NCBI RefSeq assembly: GCF_036898095.1
Contig: NC_090725.1
Coordinates: 331,481,177-331,545,176, forward strand
Length of the DNA: 64,000 nt
Source: Palaemon carinicauda
Lineage: Eukaryota; Arthropoda; Malacostraca; Decapoda; Palaemonidae
Direction: 5' to 3'
Part shown: one piece after another, positions 63,290 through 64,000 of the stretch
Layout of the letters: each line of letters begins with the position of its first letter
Numbering within the stretch: position 1 is the stretch's first letter
The notes under the pieces: model-generated
The model's input: the letters and a program-made list of their open reading frames with translations, nothing else
Database searches by the model: none
What the model was told of the DNA's origin: nothing
Translations under genes and position numbers: made by a program

Positions 63290-63490
63290 CACGCCAAAAG
63301 AAAAAAAGTGACGTAGCTCAGAGCGATAGGCAGCTGGGTAACCCCCAGCCACCCCTGCCTACCCACTCAATTGCTTAGGCAGGGTTGCCCCCTAAGACTT
63401 TTAGTCGAATAGCTGCCTTCCAGCTTTGCTGGAAGATAATCCACAATAAATAACGTAAGGTTTGTTAGTGTAAGAAGAAAACACAGATTA
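63290..63490 (-). repeat. DIRS-D terminal-repeat-like block
   Basis: It has the same design as other DIRS termini here: an ACAAACCTTACGTTATTTAT outer part on the minus strand, then a G-run/C-run core with GGGTAGGCAGGGGTGGCTGG. The sequence differs from the DIRS-F/G family, so it is a separate family. No partner copy is seen in the window. Confidence 0.55.
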
Positions 63491-64000
63491 AAGTTAATTT
63501 GAATAGCATATAACATTTAAACTGTTTCAAACGTGATTGATGACGATATCTAGCACAAAACCATAGCTTTTCAGCTATGGTAGTCCACCTACAATAATTC
63601 ATAAGCTATGGATTTCAGCCAGAAATCATTATCAAAAACATTCAAAACACCTATAATTACATCATAATCCTGTTTATAAAAGTCGTAAAAGATATTGTTC
63701 TATGAAAATTTGTTTTACTATAGAAATACACGGGACAAACTTAATAATAGAAAAATTGGGTATATATATATATATATAAAAAACTCCCATCTCCTTCAAA
63801 AATTACCTTTATTTCCCTAGTAAATAAATAGTTAATAAGATAGACTGTACCCTAATATATTCTACGGTAATGGGAGACACTAGGGATTTTGGGTGGGGAA
63901 AATTTACTGGCGAATCGGTAAGTAATGGTAAAACTAACATTTTCTTCTCTATACATTATTCTCTCGGACACATAAATCCACAAAAAACTGCACAAATTAT
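63491..64000. other. AT-rich flank, no supported gene
   Basis: It contains a (TA)n run at about 63762-63778. I see no coding or element sequence. Confidence 0.5.

Larger units (their letters stand above)
58132..63490 (-). mobile_element. DIRS-D relic, the host of the LINE insertion
   Basis: Minus-strand DIRS relics lie in order from right to left: a terminal-repeat-like block (63290-63490), gag Cys/His module and Arg/Ala repeats (63214-60660), RT (59740-58990), RNase H and methyltransferase-like region (58990-58480), and YR N-terminus (58460-58135). The next YR segment continues at 46500, across the LINE. A LINE tail is inserted at 59742. The right terminus does not match the DIRS-F terminus at 39035, so I treat them as different families. 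Confidence 0.65.

Noticed and set aside
39835..63480. One single DIRS copy running from 39.0 kb to 63.5 kb
   Set aside because: The terminus at 39035 and the internal region at 39345 do not match the right end at 63290-63490, so at least two families are involved.

Overview
This window is repeat-dominated DNA from an animal nuclear genome, most likely a decapod crustacean and plausibly a caridean shrimp or prawn. The grounds are several families of DIRS-type tyrosine-recombinase retrotransposons, long GA/CT and TAA microsatellites, and the tail of a non-LTR element that I associate with decapod genomes. The organism call is inference. I see no bacterial operon, rRNA, tRNA or CRISPR array.

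One host gene is clear. It is the last coding exon of a calcium-activated nucleotidase (CANT1/apyrase family) at 20068-20280 on the + strand, followed by a 3' UTR with two AATAAA signals and a 79-80 bp tandem repeat. Two phase-compatible exon-like blocks on the minus strand (19214-19350 and 16569-16662) are weak candidates for a second gene. Nearly everything else is mobile DNA.

Layout: (1) 1-8286, a minus-strand DIRS element (DIRS-A) with intact gag, RT/RNase H/methyltransferase-like and tyrosine recombinase (YR) frames. (2) 9285 to about 15350, a decayed plus-strand DIRS (DIRS-C). (3) 17.5-18.4 kb, a DIRS gag relic; 19.55-19.93 kb, a LINE tail; then CANT1. (4) 22.8-24.2 kb, an RTE-like LINE relic. 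(5) 24.62-38.95 kb, a three-level nest: DIRS-E relic, interrupted by DIRS-B (25027-35343), itself interrupted by a Tigger/pogo transposon (25373-29179). (6) 39.04-40.14 kb, the 3' end of another DIRS (DIRS-F). (7) About 40.14-46.14 kb, an R2-like LINE with an N-terminal zinc finger and a restriction-like endonuclease, split by a 1620-bp LTR-less fragment of a BEL/Pao element. (8) 46.25-63.48 kb, a four-level nest: a DIRS-D relic, cut inside its YR region by a jockey/CR1-like LINE (about 46505-58131), cut by an internally deleted DIRS-G (47194-57360), cut in its gag repeat by a BEL/Pao element (48360-55677) with 729-bp LTRs and a 5-bp target duplication.

The DIRS copies share one plan: inverted terminal repeats, an internal complementary region next to the 3' end, a Cys/His module at the gag N-terminus (preceded in three families by a splice-acceptor-like site), a fast-changing arginine-rich repeat in gag, then RT, RNase H, a Dam-methyltransferase-like region and YR. 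Most coding regions are broken by stops and frameshifts; DIRS-A is the best preserved.
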